From Sphingomonas mali NBRC 15500 (lineage in GTDB: Bacteria; Pseudomonadota; Alphaproteobacteria; Sphingomonadales; Sphingomonadaceae), in contig NZ_BCYX01000001.1 in the NCBI RefSeq assembly GCF_001598415.1, forward strand, positions 395,969-459,968: a stretch of DNA of 64,000 nt, written 5' to 3'. Both the position numbers and the translations under genes were made by a program. Numbering within the stretch: position 1 is the stretch's first letter; each line of letters begins with the position of its first letter. The notes beneath the pieces were generated by a model. The model worked only from the letters and a program-made list of their open reading frames with translations. It was not told the origin of the DNA and did not search any database. This document shows, in pieces, positions 39,953 through 48,740 of the stretch.

Positions 39953-40333
39953 ATGCATCGTTTTATCGTGGCAGCGAGTCTGCTGGCCAGCGCGGCGTGG
40001 CTGGTACCGGAGGCGATGGCACGACCGGCGGCGGATCTGTTCGCGGGCGAACGCGACGACGCGACGCGTGTGGAGCGGACAACGTCGAACCCATCCGGCC
40101 TGCTGCGCTTGTGGTCGACGGTGGGGCGTTGCGTTGTCCAGCACGACCGCAACACCGCCCTGACCTTCGTCCGCGCGCCGCTCGGCTCTGATTTGTCGCT
40201 CGCCGCCGCGCGCCGACTGGACCCGGTATTCGCCGGTTGCCTGGCCGGATCGCGCGTGCCCGGCCCGTCAAGCGTGGTGTTGCGCCGCGCCGCCTTGGCC
40301 AACGCGCTCGGCATTACCAGCAACCGGATCTAG
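39953..40333 (+). CDS. Secreted hypothetical protein, paralogue 2
   Basis: A 126-residue paralogue of the preceding gene (24 bases away) with its own signal peptide (MHRFIVAASLLASAAWLV). Shared features: 'VGRCVVQHDRNTALTFV', 'PVFAGCLAGSRV' and 'LRRAALANALGI', with both Cys kept. The tandem probably arose by duplication and the two products may act together in the periplasm. Confidence 0.7.
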   Translation: MHRFIVAASLLASAAWLVPEAMARPAADLFAGERDDATRVERTTSNPSGLLRLWSTVGRCVVQHDRNTALTFVRAPLGSDLSLAAARRLDPVFAGCLAGSRVPGPSSVVLRRAALANALGITSNRI

Positions 40334-40414
40334 GACTCCGGCAACTTTTTCGACGGTATCGGTAGGCGGCGAACGCTTGCGGCGAGCGGCAAAGTTCCTC
40401 TACGCGGGAAAGCG

Positions 40415-41710
40415 ATGACTTCGACCTCCCCGCTACGCGTTGCGCTCGCAGGCCTTGGCACCGTCGGTGCCGGCGTGATCAAACTCCTCGACGTCAATGG
40501 CGAGCTCATCGCCCGGCGCGCGGGCCGGCCGATCGAGATCGTCGCGGTGTCCGCGCGCGACCGCGCCAAGGACCGTGGCGTCGATATCGAACGATTCGAC
40601 TGGGTCGACGATACCGCGGCGCTGGCGCATCGCGAGGACGCCGACGTGGTGGTTGAGCTGATCGGCGGATCGGACGGCCCGGCACTGACACTAGCGCGCG
40701 CGACGCTCGCCGGCGGCAAGGGATTGGTCACCGCCAACAAGGCGATGATGGCGCATCACGGCCTCGAACTCGCCGAAGCGGCCGAGGCCGCCAATGCCCC
40801 GCTCAAGTTCGAGGCGGCGGTCGCCGGGGGCGTTCCGGTCATCAAGGGCCTGCGCGAAGGGGCTGCGGCCAACGAGATCAGCCGGGTCTACGGCATCCTC
40901 AACGGCACCTGCAATTTCATCCTGACCAAGATGGAAGCCGAGGGACGAGACTTCGCCGACGTCCTGGCCGAAGCGCAGGCTTTGGGGTTCGCGGAGGCCG
41001 ATCCGAGCTTCGACATCGACGGCGTCGACGCGTCGCACAAGCTCTCGATCCTCGCCAGCCTGGCGTTCGGCACACGTCCCGCTTTCGCCGATGTCGCGAC
41101 CGGCGGGATCCGCCACGTCCTTGCCGCCGATATCGCCGAGGCCCAGACCCTGGGCTATCGCATTCGCCTGGTCGGCATCGCCGAAGCCGGACCGAAGGGC
41201 CTGTTCCAGCGCGTCCATCCGCATCTCATCCCGCTCAGCCACCCGCTCGCGCACGTCTCGGGCGCGCTCAACGCGGTCGTCGCGGAGGGCAATTTCGTTG
41301 GCCGATTGCTGTTCCAGGGCGCCGGCGCGGGCGACGGACCGACCGCATCGGCAGTGGTCGCCGATCTGATCGACATCGCCCGCGACGAATTCGGGCCGCC
41401 TTATGCGATGCCCGTCGCCAATCTGACCGCTCTTCCCGCCGCCGATAGCGGCGAGCGCCGCGGCCGCGCCTATCTGCGCTTCATGGTCGCCGATCGTGTC
41501 GGGGTGCTGGCGGAGATCGCAGCGGCGATGCGCGATGCCGGCGTTTCGATCGAAAGCCTGATGCAGCGCGGCGTCAGCGCCGATGGCAGCGTCCTGGTCG
41601 CGATCGTCACGCATGAAGGGCCCGAACGCGCAGTTGCCCAGGCGCTCGAAAAACTCCGCGGGTCACAAAGCCTGGCCGGCGAGCCGCTCTGGATGCACAT
41701 CCTCGGCTGA
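40415..41710 (+). CDS. hom: Homoserine dehydrogenase
   Basis: A 431-residue enzyme that reduces aspartate semialdehyde to homoserine on the way to threonine and methionine. The NAD(P) fold starts 'LAGLGTVGAGVIKLL'; the catalytic region has 'AGGVPVIKGLREG', 'GILNGTCNFILTKME' and 'GLGF/ADPSFDIDGVDASHKL'. The C-terminal ~80 residues are an ACT domain ('VADRVGVLAEIAAAMRDAGV'), which suggests feedback control by threonine. Length is normal. The start is preceded by GGGAAAG. Confidence 0.95.
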   Translation: MTSTSPLRVALAGLGTVGAGVIKLLDVNGELIARRAGRPIEIVAVSARDRAKDRGVDIERFDWVDDTAALAHREDADVVVELIGGSDGPALTLARATLAGGKGLVTANKAMMAHHGLELAEAAEAANAPLKFEAAVAGGVPVIKGLREGAAANEISRVYGILNGTCNFILTKMEAEGRDFADVLAEAQALGFAEADPSFDIDGVDASHKLSILASLAFGTRPAFADVATGGIRHVLAADIAEAQTLGYRIRLVGIAEAGPKGLFQRVHPHLIPLSHPLAHVSGALNAVVAEGNFVGRLLFQGAGAGDGPTASAVVADLIDIARDEFGPPYAMPVANLTALPAADSGERRGRAYLRFMVADRVGVLAEIAAAMRDAGVSIESLMQRGVSADGSVLVAIVTHEGPERAVAQALEKLRGSQSLAGEPLWMHILG

Positions 41711-41728
41711 TCCGTCCGGGAAGGCTTC

Positions 41729-42184
41729 TCAGGGTAGCAGCTTCCCCTCGGTCGACGGCGGCGTGTCATCGAGCGGGATCGCGACGCGGCCGGTCTTGTC
41801 GGGCTTTTTCGCGAACGCCTTTTTGGCGAGATCCGCAGCGCCCTTGATCATCGGCACGAGCGGCGGTCCGAATCCGACGACGCAGCTCCGGCTGATCGGA
41901 CACGGCGTGCCTTGCGCGGCCAACGCGCCGGTACCGCTCTTATACGGATTGGACGGCACCGGCCCGTCAGGTGGTATCTCTTCAGGATAAGGCAATGTTT
42001 GCGACGGTAGCGGATTGCCGCACACGACGATGTCCTTACCATCGACATGACGCACGCATGGCTCGTTGGCGACGGGGATCAGGATCGAGAATCGCTCCGG
42101 CGTGTTGGTAGCGGGCGTTTGGGGTGGTGCGGTGGCGGGAGTCACCGCGGCTTGCAAGGCCAGAGACAATAGCAATCCGGGCAT
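41729..42184 (-). CDS. Secreted protein with DIVVCG motif (cluster 1)
   Basis: A 151-residue protein with a signal peptide (MPGLLLSLALQAA). Its core 'VDGKDIVVCGNPLPSQTLPYP' is the DIVxCG motif common in small exported sphingomonad proteins. It also has two later Cys (TPCPISRSC) and a C-terminal Lys-rich stretch. Two similar short proteins are encoded just upstream. Role unknown. Confidence 0.65.
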   Translation of the reverse strand: MPGLLLSLALQAAVTPATAPPQTPATNTPERFSILIPVANEPCVRHVDGKDIVVCGNPLPSQTLPYPEEIPPDGPVPSNPYKSGTGALAAQGTPCPISRSCVVGFGPPLVPMIKGAADLAKKAFAKKPDKTGRVAIPLDDTPPSTEGKLLP

Positions 42185-42225
42185 AAAGATCCCTCCCGCG
42201 AGCAACGTAGAACTCGAACCCGGCG

Positions 42226-42525
42226 TTAATGCGGCAGGAAACTCGTCCGCAAGGTATCGATCGGATTCTGGCTCGATCGCAACAGCGTACGGCGCTTGCT
42301 GAGGCAGCGCATCGCGCCGATCACGTCGCATTTCCTGCCATCGTCTGCGAGCGCGCGGTCCTTGACGGATACTATGTCGTCGCTCGACGCCGGTAGTCGA
42401 TAGCGATCAGCGCATCCGCCCACGCATCGCGTCGGCGGCGCCGGCGGCTTCAGCGTGAAATCCAGCTTCAAAGTCGGGTTGTGCGACGCGGCGCCCAACA
42501 TGACCAGCAACAACGGCGTGAGCAT
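42226..42525 (-). CDS. Secreted small protein (cluster 2)
   Basis: About 99 residues from 'MLTPLLLVMLGAAS', a signal peptide; an ATG at 42576 is also in frame. The mature part holds four Cys ('CVGGCADRY' and 'KCDVIGAMRC') and the sequence 'SSDDIVSVKDRALADDG', which looks like a relaxed version of the DIVxCG motif of its neighbours. It probably belongs to the same group. Confidence 0.5.
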   Translation of the reverse strand: MLTPLLLVMLGAASHNPTLKLDFTLKPPAPPTRCVGGCADRYRLPASSDDIVSVKDRALADDGRKCDVIGAMRCLSKRRTLLRSSQNPIDTLRTSFLPH

Positions 42526-42639
42526 CGGACCGACCCCTGTCTCGAGCACCCCAAAGGCTAACACATGAGGCCACAAGACGTTCCGGAACGCCAGAGGATG
42601 CGCCCGAATCGGCCAATTTTTCGTCGCAATTCGGCGCGT

Positions 42640-42984
42640 TCACGGGGCGATCGGTCGCTCGCCCATCAGCGACACGCCGGATCGTGTGCTGACCGATACC
42701 CCGGCCGCGCCGCAACCGACGAGAAAGGTCGACTTTTCCTGGCAATTATTGGTCCTGGCGAGCATTCGCTCGCGCTCGGCCGGGACGCCTTCATGCCGAG
42801 GGTCGTTGGGGTCGATCACCGTCAGCGGTGCACGATAGCGATCGGCCTCACGCCGCCCGCAAATGACGATATCGTCGGGTTGATTGTCATGGCAGTCGAT
42901 CGTCGCGCGGGTTGCGGCGCGGTAACGGTCCATCGCCGTGTCGAGCTGCGGGGTCGCCTGCATCACCACCAGCCACCACAGCAT
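42640..42984 (-). CDS. Secreted small protein with DIVICG motif (cluster 3)
   Basis: A 114-residue protein beginning 'MLWWLVVMQATPQLDTAM', a weak signal or anchor, followed by 'PDDIVICGRREADRYRAPL', the clearest copy of the motif, and a C-terminal pair of Cys (NNCQEKSTFLVGCG). It is the third member of the tandem on the minus strand. Function unknown. Confidence 0.6.
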   Translation of the reverse strand: MLWWLVVMQATPQLDTAMDRYRAATRATIDCHDNQPDDIVICGRREADRYRAPLTVIDPNDPRHEGVPAERERMLARTNNCQEKSTFLVGCGAAGVSVSTRSGVSLMGERPIAP

Positions 42985-43044
42985 GATCCGACTCGCGATG
43001 TTACGTACGGCTCCGTAATGATCCGCGATTGCGGCGATTTCGCG

Positions 43045-43476
43045 TCAGTCGGCGACGCGCGGTACGCCGAGCCGCGGGATCTCGATCGCCGGACAGCGAT
43101 CCATCACCACTTTCAGCCCGGCCGCCTCGGCCCGCGCCGCGGCCTCTTCGTTGATGACGCCCAGTTGCATCCACACCGCTTTCGCACCCGAGGCGATCGC
43201 TTCGTCGACCGCCTCGCCTGCCGCTTGTGGCCGACGGAAGATGTCGACGATGTCGATCGGCACGCCGATCTGGGCAAGGTCGTGGAAGACATATTCGCCA
43301 TGGACGTGCTCGCCGGTGATCTGCGGATTGACCGGAATCACGCGATAGCCATGGCGTTGCAGCATCGCCATCACACCATAGCTCGGGCGGTCGGGGCGGT
43401 CCGACGCGCCAACCATCGCGATCGTGCGCGCATTGGTCAGCAACTCGCGAATGTCCTGGTCAGCGTTGAGCGGCAT
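43045..43476 (-). CDS. CoA-binding protein, YccU-like
   Basis: A 143-residue Rossmann-fold protein of the CoA_binding (YccU/DUF) family: 'RTIAMVGASDRPDRPSYGVM', 'VNPQITGEHVHGEYVFHDLA' and 'GAKAVWMQLGVINEEAAARA'. These resemble the CoA-binding part of succinyl-CoA synthetase alpha and bind CoA or NAD; the role is unknown. The start at 43476 is chosen by homology; the open frame upstream lies over the mrp gene and is not credible. Confidence 0.88.
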   Translation of the reverse strand: MPLNADQDIRELLTNARTIAMVGASDRPDRPSYGVMAMLQRHGYRVIPVNPQITGEHVHGEYVFHDLAQIGVPIDIVDIFRRPQAAGEAVDEAIASGAKAVWMQLGVINEEAAARAEAAGLKVVMDRCPAIEIPRLGVPRVAD

Positions 43477-43499
43477 GTCCGTCTCCCAAATCCATTCGG

Positions 43500-44462
43500 C
43501 TAGCGACCGACGGAAATCCAGTCGTTCACTTTCCCGGCTATTTCTCCGAACGCCGCGCCTTCGGGCCCGTTCCCGGCAGCCGGCGGTGTGCCCGCGTCGG
43601 AGGCGATCCGGATCGCCATCTCCAGCGGCACGCGCCCGAGGAACGGAACACCCATCTCCTTCGCCGCGGCCTCCGCGCCGCCCTGTCCGAACGGATCGGA
43701 ATATTCGCCGCAATGCGGACAGCGATAGCCCGCCATATTCTCGATCACGCCGATCACCGGCACGCCGGCCTTGCCGAACAGGTCAGCGGCGCGGCGCGCA
43801 TCGATCAGCGCCAGATCCTGCGGGGTCGACACGATCACCACACCGGCAGGTTTGTATTTCTGGATCATCGTCAGCTGCACGTCGCCGGTGCCGGGCGGCA
43901 TGTCGACCACCAACGTGTCGGCGGTGCCCCAATCTCCCTCGATCAACTGCCCCAGCGCGCTCGCCGCCATCGGGCCTCGCCAGGCAACGGCCTGACCCGG
44001 CGCGACCAACTGGCCCATCGACAGGATCGGCACGCCGAATGCGGTCGGCACCGGGATCATCGTCTTCTCACGCGCCTGGGGCTTGATTCCCTCTACGCCC
44101 ATCAGGGTCGGCTGCGAGGGTCCGTAGATATCGGCGTCGACCAGGCCGACTTTGCGCCCCGCCCTGGCCAGCGCGATCGCCAGATTGGCGGCGACGGTCG
44201 ATTTGCCGACCCCTCCCTTGCCGCTGGCTACCGCGATCAGCTTGCGGCCGACACGCTCGCTGGTCATCGCGACGCGCACCTCGCGCGCTTCCGGACCGGC
44301 GAGCGCGGCGGCATGCACCCCCGCCTCCAGCGCCTCGCGCGCGTCCGGATCCAAACCCGTAACGTCGAGGATCACGCTTGCGCGATCACCATCGAGTCGA
44401 ACCGTCGCGCGGTCGCCCGCCACTTCTGCGACGCGTGCCGCCAGCCCCATCTTTTCGTCCAT
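43500..44462 (-). CDS. apbC: Mrp/ApbC iron-sulfur cluster carrier
   Basis: A 320-residue cytoplasmic ATPase. The N-terminal ~70 residues are a degenerate DUF59-like part; the P-loop 'GKGGVGKS' is at residues 81-88, with the deviant Walker A second Lys, and 'VDADIYGPSQPTL' and 'VVDMPPGTGD' follow. The cluster-binding pair is Cys248-x-x-Cys251 ('YRCPHC'). It loads [4Fe-4S] clusters onto target proteins, such as the class I fumarase in this window. It is divergent from hflK (71 bases between starts). Confidence 0.93.
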   Translation of the reverse strand: MDEKMGLAARVAEVAGDRATVRLDGDRASVILDVTGLDPDAREALEAGVHAAALAGPEAREVRVAMTSERVGRKLIAVASGKGGVGKSTVAANLAIALARAGRKVGLVDADIYGPSQPTLMGVEGIKPQAREKTMIPVPTAFGVPILSMGQLVAPGQAVAWRGPMAASALGQLIEGDWGTADTLVVDMPPGTGDVQLTMIQKYKPAGVVIVSTPQDLALIDARRAADLFGKAGVPVIGVIENMAGYRCPHCGEYSDPFGQGGAEAAAKEMGVPFLGRVPLEMAIRIASDAGTPPAAGNGPEGAAFGEIAGKVNDWISVGR

Positions 44463-44532
44463 GCGCGCCAGATAGGGCCGTAACCGCCGCTTGCCACTGT
44501 TTTTCCGCGCAGCGGCGCCTATAAAGAGGAAT

Positions 44533-45663
44533 ATGACGATTGCCTTGCCATGGCGGCGCCGCCTTTCCGAAACCATGTCCGACAAGCCGAAAAGCCCTTG
44601 GGGGGGTAGCGACGGAGGCGATTCCGATGGCGGGAGTGGCGACGGCAATGGCGGCAACGACGCCGGCCCGCGCAACCCCTGGGCCCAGGCGCCGGGCTCG
44701 CGCGCTCGCAGCCCACGTTCGGGCAGCGGGATCGAAGACTTGTTGAAGCGCGCGCGCGGCGGCGGCGGTGGTGGTGGTGGCGGTAATTTCCGCCTTCCGG
44801 GTGGCGGTAATGCGCGATCCTTGTGGCTGGCGGGCGTCGGTCTGCTGGTCGTGCTGTGGATCGCGTTTACCAGCCTGCACGTGATCGGGCCGCAGGAGCG
44901 CGGCGTGGTGACCTATTTCGGGCGCTATTCGGGCACGATCGGCCCGGGCTATAATTGGACGCTGCCCGCGCCGATCGCCTCGGTTCGGACGATCAACGTC
45001 ATGGGCATCCAGACCTTCCAATTCCCCGACAGCGACAATGGCGGCGGCGGACCCAATCTGGTGCTGACTCGCGACGGCAATCTGGTCGACCTCAGCTATT
45101 CGGTGCAGTGGAACATCATCGACCCGCAGAAATATGTGTTCGAACTCGACAAGCCCGATGAGGCGGTCAAGGCGACCGCGGAGACCGCGGTGCGCGCGGC
45201 GATCGCCAATTCGACGCTCGACGACGTACTCGGCGCCGGCAAATTGTCGATCCAGACCCAGGTCGCCGTCACGATGCAGCAGATCCTCGACGATTATCAG
45301 TCGGGCATCCGCATCGTGAACGTCGCGCTCAACAACGCCGCCGCGCCGGCGCAAGTAAATGACGCCTTCAAGAACGTCACCGCCGCGCAGAACGAGCGGC
45401 AGTCGAACGTCACCCAGGCGCGCGGCTATGCGTTGCAGGTGGTGGCGATCGCCCAGGGCCAGGCCGCGGCCTTCAACAGCGTTTACGAGCAATACAAGCT
45501 CGCGCCCGAAGTGACGCGCCGCCGCATGTATTACGAGACGATGGAAGCCATTCTGTCCAAGAACGACAAGACGATCATCGAGCCGCGCAACATCGCGCCG
45601 TTCCTGCCGGTGCCCGGGAATATCAGAAAACTGCCCGATGCCCCGCAAGCGGAGGCACGCTGA
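44533..45663 (+). CDS. hflK: FtsH protease modulator HflK
   Basis: About 376 residues. A Gly/Asp/Asn-rich N-terminal tail (cytoplasmic), one transmembrane helix ('LWLAGVGLLVVLWIAFTSL'), and an SPFH (prohibitin) domain in the periplasm ('LVLTRDGNLVDLSYSVQWNI'), followed by a coiled coil rich in Gln and Ala. With HflC it forms a cage around the FtsH protease in the inner membrane. The start at 44533 is chosen because AGAGGA precedes it; an ATG at 44575 is less likely. The stop overlaps the hflC start (TGATG). Confidence 0.92.
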   Translation: MTIALPWRRRLSETMSDKPKSPWGGSDGGDSDGGSGDGNGGNDAGPRNPWAQAPGSRARSPRSGSGIEDLLKRARGGGGGGGGGNFRLPGGGNARSLWLAGVGLLVVLWIAFTSLHVIGPQERGVVTYFGRYSGTIGPGYNWTLPAPIASVRTINVMGIQTFQFPDSDNGGGGPNLVLTRDGNLVDLSYSVQWNIIDPQKYVFELDKPDEAVKATAETAVRAAIANSTLDDVLGAGKLSIQTQVAVTMQQILDDYQSGIRIVNVALNNAAAPAQVNDAFKNVTAAQNERQSNVTQARGYALQVVAIAQGQAAAFNSVYEQYKLAPEVTRRRMYYETMEAILSKNDKTIIEPRNIAPFLPVPGNIRKLPDAPQAEAR

Positions 45664-46538
45664 TGACTTGGCTGCGTAACCCGATCACGCTCGGCGTCGT
45701 CGCCCTGCTCGCGGTAATCCTGCTCGCCAGCACGGTCGCGATCGTTCCCGAAACCAAGCAGGTTGTCGTCGTCCAGTTCGAGAAGCCGATCGGCACCGTC
45801 AATCGCTGGAAACCGGGCGAAGCGCTCGGCCAGACCGGTGCGGGGCTGATGGCGCGCATTCCCTTGGTCGATCGCCTGATCTGGATCGACAAGCGCGTGC
45901 TCGATCTCGATCTCGACAATCAGCCTGTGCTGTCGACCGACCAGCAGCGGCTCGAGGTCGACGCCTTCGCGCGCTTCCGGATCGTCGATCCGCTGCGCCT
46001 CGTCCAGTCGATGGGCCTGACTTCAGGCACCGAGGATCGCGTCCGCGCGCAGCTGACACCGTTGTTCGCCTCGGCCTTGCGCTCCGAACTCGGCAAGGTC
46101 GATTTCGACGCGCTGCTCAGCCCCGAACGCGGCCAGTTGATGGACAATATCCAGATCGCGCTGCAGCGTTATGCGCGCAATTACGGCGTCCAGATCATCG
46201 ACGTGCGCATCAAGCATGCCGACTATCCCGAAGGATCGCCGCTGCAATCGGCGCTCGACCGGATGAAGAATACGCGCGAACAACAGGCGCAGACGATCCG
46301 TTCGGAAGGTCAGCGCGACGCGGCGATCATCCGCGCCCAGGCCGACGCGCAGGCAGCGAAGATCTACGCCGAAGCGTTCAACAAGGATCCCGCTTTCTAC
46401 GACTTTTATCGCGCGATGCAGTCCTATCGGGTCACATTCGGCCCCGACTCCAACGGCAAACTGCCGCCGGGATCGACCAACCTGATCCTTACCCCGGACA
46501 ATTCGTATCTGAAGGAATTCGAAGGCAACGGGAAATGA
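45663..46538 (+). CDS. hflC: FtsH protease modulator HflC
   Basis: A 291-residue SPFH protein with one N-terminal transmembrane helix ('TLGVVALLAVILLASTVAIV' region) and a prohibitin domain ('VLDLDLDNQPVLSTDQQRLE', 'EVDAFARFRIVDPLR', 'YGVQIIDVRIKHADYPEG'). The C-terminal coiled coil contains 'RSEGQRDAAIIRAQADAQAA'. It partners with HflK and the genes overlap, which supports equal amounts. The degP-like gene follows 137 bases later. Confidence 0.93.
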   Translation: MTWLRNPITLGVVALLAVILLASTVAIVPETKQVVVVQFEKPIGTVNRWKPGEALGQTGAGLMARIPLVDRLIWIDKRVLDLDLDNQPVLSTDQQRLEVDAFARFRIVDPLRLVQSMGLTSGTEDRVRAQLTPLFASALRSELGKVDFDALLSPERGQLMDNIQIALQRYARNYGVQIIDVRIKHADYPEGSPLQSALDRMKNTREQQAQTIRSEGQRDAAIIRAQADAQAAKIYAEAFNKDPAFYDFYRAMQSYRVTFGPDSNGKLPPGSTNLILTPDNSYLKEFEGNGK

Positions 46539-46675
46539 CGCGCTGAACCGATCGGAACGTGGCGGGTTTGACCAATCAGGTTCCTTGCAGTTCGTTCATA
46601 TTCAATCGCCGTTCAGGCTCCGGCGGGCAAGAACAGTCCGACTGGGGCATATCGAGACGAAGAGGATTTACCCAA

Positions 46676-48214
46676 GTGCGCTACGCCTACGCCATTACTA
46701 CCGCCCTGCTGCTCGGGGGCGCCGCTACGACCGTGTTGTCGCCTTCCTATGCGCAGAACGCGCAGAACGAGCCGGGCACCATCTCCGCTGCCGCGCCCAA
46801 GGCCGGCGCGCCGATGAGCTTCGCCGACATGGTCGCCAAGCTGCAACCCGCCGTGGTCAATATCTCCACCAAGCAGAAGGTGCAGGTCTCGTCGGGCGGC
46901 AATCCGTTCGGCGATCTGTTCGGTGGCCTGCTCGGCCAGCAGGGTCAGGATGACGGCCAGCCCATCACGCGCGAGGGGCAGAGCCTGGGATCGGGCTTCA
47001 TCGTTTCGCCCGACGGCTATATCGTCACCAACGCCCACGTCATCACCGCCGCGGCCAAGGGCAAGATCGAATCGATCACCGTCACCTTGTTCAACCGCAA
47101 GGAATATGTGGCGAAAGTGATCGGCAGCGACACCGCGTCGGACCTGGCGGTGCTCAAGGTCGACGCGACCAATCTTCCGTACGTGAAGTTCGGCGATTCG
47201 ACCAAGGCACGGGTCGGCGACTGGGTGATCGCGATCGGCGAGCCGTTCGGCTTGGGCGGCACCGTCACCGCGGGCATCGTCTCGGCGCTCAACCGGGTCA
47301 CTGGCCAGGGCGGTGCTTATGACCGGTTCATCCAGACCGACGCGGCGATCAACAAGGGCAATTCGGGCGGACCGATGTTCGACCTGAACGGCAATGTGAT
47401 CGGCATCAACTCGCAAATCTATTCGCCGTCCGAAGGCTCGGTCGGTATCGGCTTCGCGATCCCGGCCGCCTCCGCCAAGCCGATCATCGACACGATGATC
47501 AAGGGCGGCAAGGTGCAGCGCGGCTATCTCGGCATCGGGCGTCAGCCGGTCGACGAGGACATCGCCGGAACGCTCGGCCTGCCCAAGGATCGCGGCGAAA
47601 TCGTCAATCGCGTCGAGCCAGGCGGGCCTGGCGAAAAGGCCGGCTTGAAGCAGGGCGACGTCATCGTCGCGGTCAACGGCCAGGAAGTGAATCCCGAACA
47701 GACGCTTCCTTATCTGGTCGCGAACGTCCCCCCGGGCGGCACCGCCAAGCTGGGCGTGATCCGTGACGGCAAGCCGATCACGGTCACTGCGGTCGTCGGC
47801 AACCGTCCGAGCGAAGAGGAACTCGCCAACTCGATCACCGGCGGCAATGACGGTGACGACGATGGCGACGGCGCCCCCGGCAACGGCGCGCCGGAACTCC
47901 ATGCGGGCGTCAATTTGCTGGGCGTGCAGGTGACCGCGCTTACCCCGCAGATCGCCAACACGCTCGGCGTCAATCCGAGCCAGGTGAGCGGCGTGGTCGT
48001 GACCGGGGTCGACATGTCGAGCGACGCGGCGGCCAAGGGTCTGCAACGCGGCGACATCATCTCGTCGATCAACCGGGTGCCGGTTCGCACGCCAACCCAG
48101 TTTGACGCGCAGGTGCGCGCAGCGAAGGCCGCCGGCAAGACGACGCTGCTGATTTACATCACCCGCGCGCGTCAAGGTAGCCTGTACTTCGCGGTCAAGC
48201 TCAAGGGGAGCTGA
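46676..48214 (+). CDS. degP: Do-family periplasmic serine endopeptidase (DegP/Q-like)
   Basis: About 512 residues from a GTG at 46676 that has GAGGA upstream. A signal peptide (1-26) leads a trypsin-like domain with His121 ('VTNAHVI'), Asp156 ('SDLAVLK') and Ser230 ('GNSGGP'), then two PDZ domains (about 290-380 and 420-500). A Gly/Asp-rich stretch (GNDGDDDGDGAPGNG) links them. It degrades or refolds damaged proteins in the periplasm. The neighbourhood with hflKC makes a membrane and envelope quality-control group. Confidence 0.92.
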   Translation: MRYAYAITTALLLGGAATTVLSPSYAQNAQNEPGTISAAAPKAGAPMSFADMVAKLQPAVVNISTKQKVQVSSGGNPFGDLFGGLLGQQGQDDGQPITREGQSLGSGFIVSPDGYIVTNAHVITAAAKGKIESITVTLFNRKEYVAKVIGSDTASDLAVLKVDATNLPYVKFGDSTKARVGDWVIAIGEPFGLGGTVTAGIVSALNRVTGQGGAYDRFIQTDAAINKGNSGGPMFDLNGNVIGINSQIYSPSEGSVGIGFAIPAASAKPIIDTMIKGGKVQRGYLGIGRQPVDEDIAGTLGLPKDRGEIVNRVEPGGPGEKAGLKQGDVIVAVNGQEVNPEQTLPYLVANVPPGGTAKLGVIRDGKPITVTAVVGNRPSEEELANSITGGNDGDDDGDGAPGNGAPELHAGVNLLGVQVTALTPQIANTLGVNPSQVSGVVVTGVDMSSDAAAKGLQRGDIISSINRVPVRTPTQFDAQVRAAKAAGKTTLLIYITRARQGSLYFAVKLKGS

Positions 48215-48295
48215 CAGACCGTTTCGATGGCGCGCTGCCGTGCGCCGTCGAAGTAATAATATCGCTGACTTGGCAGCCCCGCGACTCGCTCGCTA

Positions 48296-48331
48296 AAACT
48301 CCCTCGTTCCCCAGCCGGGACGAGGGAGTTT
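48296..48331. terminator. Hairpin terminator after degP-like gene
   Basis: AAACTCCCTCGT and ACGAGGGAGTTT are perfect 12-base arms with a 12-base loop, 81 bases after the stop. The flanking A and T runs are short but the arms end in AAAC/GTTT, so it can act in both directions. Confidence 0.6.
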
Positions 48332-48344
48332 GGGTGAATTTGTC

Positions 48345-48740
48345 GTGCTGAGCCTCTTACGTTCGCTAGCTTTGATCGCCCTACTCGTGCTGATGTCTCT
48401 ATTCGTGACAGCCGCGTGGCTAGCGGCTCTGCGCGCTTCGGGAATAGTTCCGGCGGGCACATCATGGACAGGCGTCGGTGGCGTGCCGGAATTCTTTGCC
48501 ACTTGTCTTCTCTACGTATCCCTCGGTTGCCTTTGCGGATGGGTGCTAGGTCGCTTCGACAAACGGTCGATACGTGAGATGGCTGAGATTCTGATCATCG
48601 TCGCAGTTGTTTTTGGCATCGGCGGCGTCGTCGACAGGTGGAACGGCCCTTGGACAGCGCTTTGGCCTTGGCTCCTACTGTCGGTAAACTTCTTCCTTTG
48701 GTTCACGTTGGGCGGATGGATCGCGATGCGGCGGCGATGA
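48345..48740 (+). CDS. Hypothetical membrane protein
   Basis: About 131 residues from GTG 48345 (TTG at 48330 is also in frame but lies in the terminator). Four hydrophobic helices are seen: about 5-25, 50-70, 82-100 and 105-128. The sequence is not recognised. Codon use is more AT-tolerant than the neighbours. Its stop overlaps the start of the MOSC gene by 4 bases, so the two are coupled. Confidence 0.65.
   Translation: MLSLLRSLALIALLVLMSLFVTAAWLAALRASGIVPAGTSWTGVGGVPEFFATCLLYVSLGCLCGWVLGRFDKRSIREMAEILIIVAVVFGIGGVVDRWNGPWTALWPWLLLSVNFFLWFTLGGWIAMRRR

Noticed and set aside
44463..44675. 71-codon N-terminal extension of the apbC frame
   Set aside because: It overlaps the hflK start region on the opposite strand, is Pro/Ser-rich and not conserved in the Mrp family.
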